Assembly: GCA_964462865.1 (NCBI GenBank)
Contig: CAYWZO010000082.1
Location: 1-6,462, forward strand
DNA: 6,462 nucleotides
Direction: 5' to 3'
Origin: Fen-1077 sp964462865
GTDB taxonomy: Bacteria; Chloroflexota; Dehalococcoidia; Dehalococcoidales; RBG-16-60-22
Shown: piece after piece, positions 4,973 through 6,462 of the stretch
Layout: each line of letters starts with the position of its first letter
Numbering within the stretch: the stretch's first letter is position 1
Notes under the pieces: model-generated
Seen by the model: only the letters and a program-made list of their open reading frames with translations
Told to the model about the DNA's origin: nothing
Database searches by the model: none
Made by a program: the position numbers and the translations under genes

Positions 4973-5719
4973 ATGAAAGGTTATAAATTCTTCCTTACCG
5001 TGGCCGCTATCTGTCTGGCGGCTTCGGCGGTGCTTTATTATCTCCACTTTCTGATATTTCAGGACACGCATCATATCTTTATCTACCTGCTCGGGGATAT
5101 CGCCTATTTGCCGCTGGAAGTGTTCCTGGTGGTCATCGTCATCGAGCGCGTCTTGAGCCGGCGGGAAAAACAGTTGGTACTGCGCAAGATGAACATGGTC
5201 ATCGGGGCCTTTTTCAGCGAAATCGGCAACTATCTGCTGGCCGACATGATAAAGCATTTTCATAATCGTGAGGAAATATCGCATAATCTAAATGTCCGGC
5301 CGGAATGGAAGGAAAATGACTTCAAACGGGCCGATGCCTTTGCCTATCACCTGAAAATCGACATCGATATCCGGAGCATCGACCTGGAGAGTTTGAAGAA
5401 ATTTCTCTCCAGTAAAAGAACTTACCTCCTGACGCTGATGGAAAATCCCAACCTGCTGGAGCACGACCGCTTTACCGATTTGCTCTGGGCGACGACCCAT
5501 CTGGACGAGGAGCTCGAGGCCCGGCCGTCCTTGCAAGACCTGCCCGAGGCCGACCGGCAGCACCTGGCGGTGGACATCCAGCGGATGTACGACCACCTGG
5601 CCAGCGAGTGGCTGGACTACGTGCAGCATTTGCAGTCGAACTATCCTTTCCTCTTTTCGCTGGTGCTGCGGACGCACCCGTTCCAGCCGCAGCCTTCTCC
5701 GGTGGTGGCTGGAGCATGA
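4973..5719 (+). CDS. Hypothetical membrane protein with two N-terminal helices
   Basis: A 248-residue protein, family not recognised. Two hydrophobic helices lie at about 6-28 (FFLTVAAICLAASAVLYYL) and 35-60 (ending in FLVVIVIERVL). Basic residues RREKQ follow at once, placing the rest in the cytoplasm by the positive-inside rule. The soluble part (about 65-235) is mostly helical, rich in Leu, Asp, Glu and His, with many aromatic residues. No kinase, GGDEF, HTH or nuclease motif is seen. Several His/Asp pairs (HFHN, HDRFTDLLW, TTHLDEE, YDHLASEW) give it the look of a helical bundle, but no metal site can be claimed. The start follows AGGGGG with 6-nt spacing. The stop overlaps the next ATG (ATGA), so it is translationally coupled to the TatD-like gene, suggesting related use. 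It is transcribed divergently from the lipoprotein. Confidence 0.85.
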   Translation: MKGYKFFLTVAAICLAASAVLYYLHFLIFQDTHHIFIYLLGDIAYLPLEVFLVVIVIERVLSRREKQLVLRKMNMVIGAFFSEIGNYLLADMIKHFHNREEISHNLNVRPEWKENDFKRADAFAYHLKIDIDIRSIDLESLKKFLSSKRTYLLTLMENPNLLEHDRFTDLLWATTHLDEELEARPSLQDLPEADRQHLAVDIQRMYDHLASEWLDYVQHLQSNYPFLFSLVLRTHPFQPQPSPVVAGA

Positions 5720-6462
5720 CGGTGTACCGTTTGATTGACACCCACGCCCACCTGGACGAAATCGCTGGCCTCGATAGCGTTATCGAAGACGCTAAAGAGG
5801 CCGGGCTGGTGGCTATCGTCGCCGTCGGCTCGGACCTGGCGTCGAACGGGAAGGTGCTGCAAATCGCGGCGCAATACCAGGGGTTCGTCTACCCGGCGCT
5901 GGGCTACCACCCCTGGAATATCAAAGAAGCGGAGATGGACGCCAATCTGGATTTCATCAGGGCTAACATATCGCGGTCGGTAGCGATAGGGGAAGTGGGG
6001 CTGGACTATCATAAGCGGGTCAGGGCCGCGGCGGATAAAGACCTGCAAAAACGGGTGCTCCGGGAACTATTAAAAATAGCCAGAGACCGCGATAAACCGG
6101 CGCTCGTTCATTCCCGCTATGCCTGGCGGGACGCTTTAAATCTGGTAATCGAAGCCCGACTGGAAAAAGCCGTATTTCACTGGTACACGGGGCCCTCCAG
6201 CGTCCTAAGGGACATCATCGCCCACGGTTATTATATATCCGCTACGCCCGCCGTGGAATACCACGAGGAGCACCGGCGGGCGGTAAAAGAGGTGCCGCTG
6301 GGGCAGCTTTTGCTGGAGACGGACAGCCCGGTGGTCTATGCCCGCGGCAGAGAAAGTGAGTTTACAGCGATGCCGGCGGATGTAACGCGCTCTTTAAAAG
6401 GGGCGGCGGCCCTCAAAGGCGTGAGCGAGGCGGAGATAGCGGAAAAAACAACGGAGAATGCG
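5716..6462 (+). CDS. TatD-family metal-dependent hydrolase (3' end cut by window)
   Basis: A TIM-barrel amidohydrolase-fold metallonuclease of the TatD family; members act as DNases/exonucleases with roles in DNA repair or fragmentation. The 249 residues present show the metal ligands in order: DTHAHLD with His10 and His12, GYHPW with His65, GEVGLDY with Glu93, VHSR with His132, FHWYTG with His155, and LLETDSP with Asp203. The frame is open at the window edge, ending TTENA. Family members usually end within about ten residues of this motif (N-A-x-x-L-F), so only a few codons are missing. The start ATG overlaps the upstream stop by 4 nt and no separate ribosome site is needed. The region after ETDSP (VVYARGRESEF) departs from E. 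coli TatD and may mark a subgroup with its own substrate. The specific paralogue (tatD, ycfH or yjjV type) cannot be assigned. Confidence 0.93.
   Translation, partial: MTVYRLIDTHAHLDEIAGLDSVIEDAKEAGLVAIVAVGSDLASNGKVLQIAAQYQGFVYPALGYHPWNIKEAEMDANLDFIRANISRSVAIGEVGLDYHKRVRAAADKDLQKRVLRELLKIARDRDKPALVHSRYAWRDALNLVIEARLEKAVFHWYTGPSSVLRDIIAHGYYISATPAVEYHEEHRRAVKEVPLGQLLLETDSPVVYARGRESEFTAMPADVTRSLKGAAALKGVSEAEIAEKTTENA

Overview
The window looks like a chromosomal segment of a GC-rich bacterium. Bacterial traits seen directly are Shine-Dalgarno sites ahead of most genes, sigma70-type -35/-10 pairs, and a lipoprotein signal with a cysteine lipobox. The gene mix is a long archaeal-type RtcB with archease, a stand-alone single-domain ArsA/Get3-like ATPase, and a Ser/Thr/Pro-linker glycosidase lipoprotein. 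Together with an interspersed TGTCATTGCGAG-type palindrome, this would fit an uncultured Chloroflexota (Dehalococcoidia-like) genome. That assignment is inference and is not proven by the sequence.

Left part (1-1864, + strand): the last 31 codons of archease, then the RNA ligase rtcB, then a 90-codon gene of unknown function starting 3 nt after the rtcB stop. Archease is the known activator of RtcB, so this is an RNA repair/tRNA splicing operon. The third gene may be an accessory factor.

Middle (1865-2408): a repeat-rich spacer. It holds one copy of a 35-nt direct repeat just after the 90-codon gene, a pair of 16-nt repeats, and a 74-bp imperfect palindrome of the dispersed bacterial type. 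After these come a promoter, a perfect 15-nt palindrome, and a 59-codon gene for a two-helix membrane protein. The second copy of the 35-nt repeat closes the region and runs into the 3' end of the ATPase gene.

Minus-strand block (4828 down to 2409): a lipoprotein with a clan GH-A glycosidase-like domain, driven by a good sigma70 promoter. It is followed 47 nt downstream by an ArsA/Get3-family ATPase without zinc-binding cysteines. The two may share a transcript but have no obvious functional link.

Right part (4973-6462, + strand, divergent from the lipoprotein): an unrecognised two-helix membrane protein with a cytoplasmic helical domain, overlapped by 4 nt with a TatD-family metal-dependent hydrolase that runs off the window just before its expected end.

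Most of the window is ordinary. The parts most worth a second look are the repeat-bounded spacer with its small membrane protein, the gene after rtcB, and the atypical ArsA-like ATPase.
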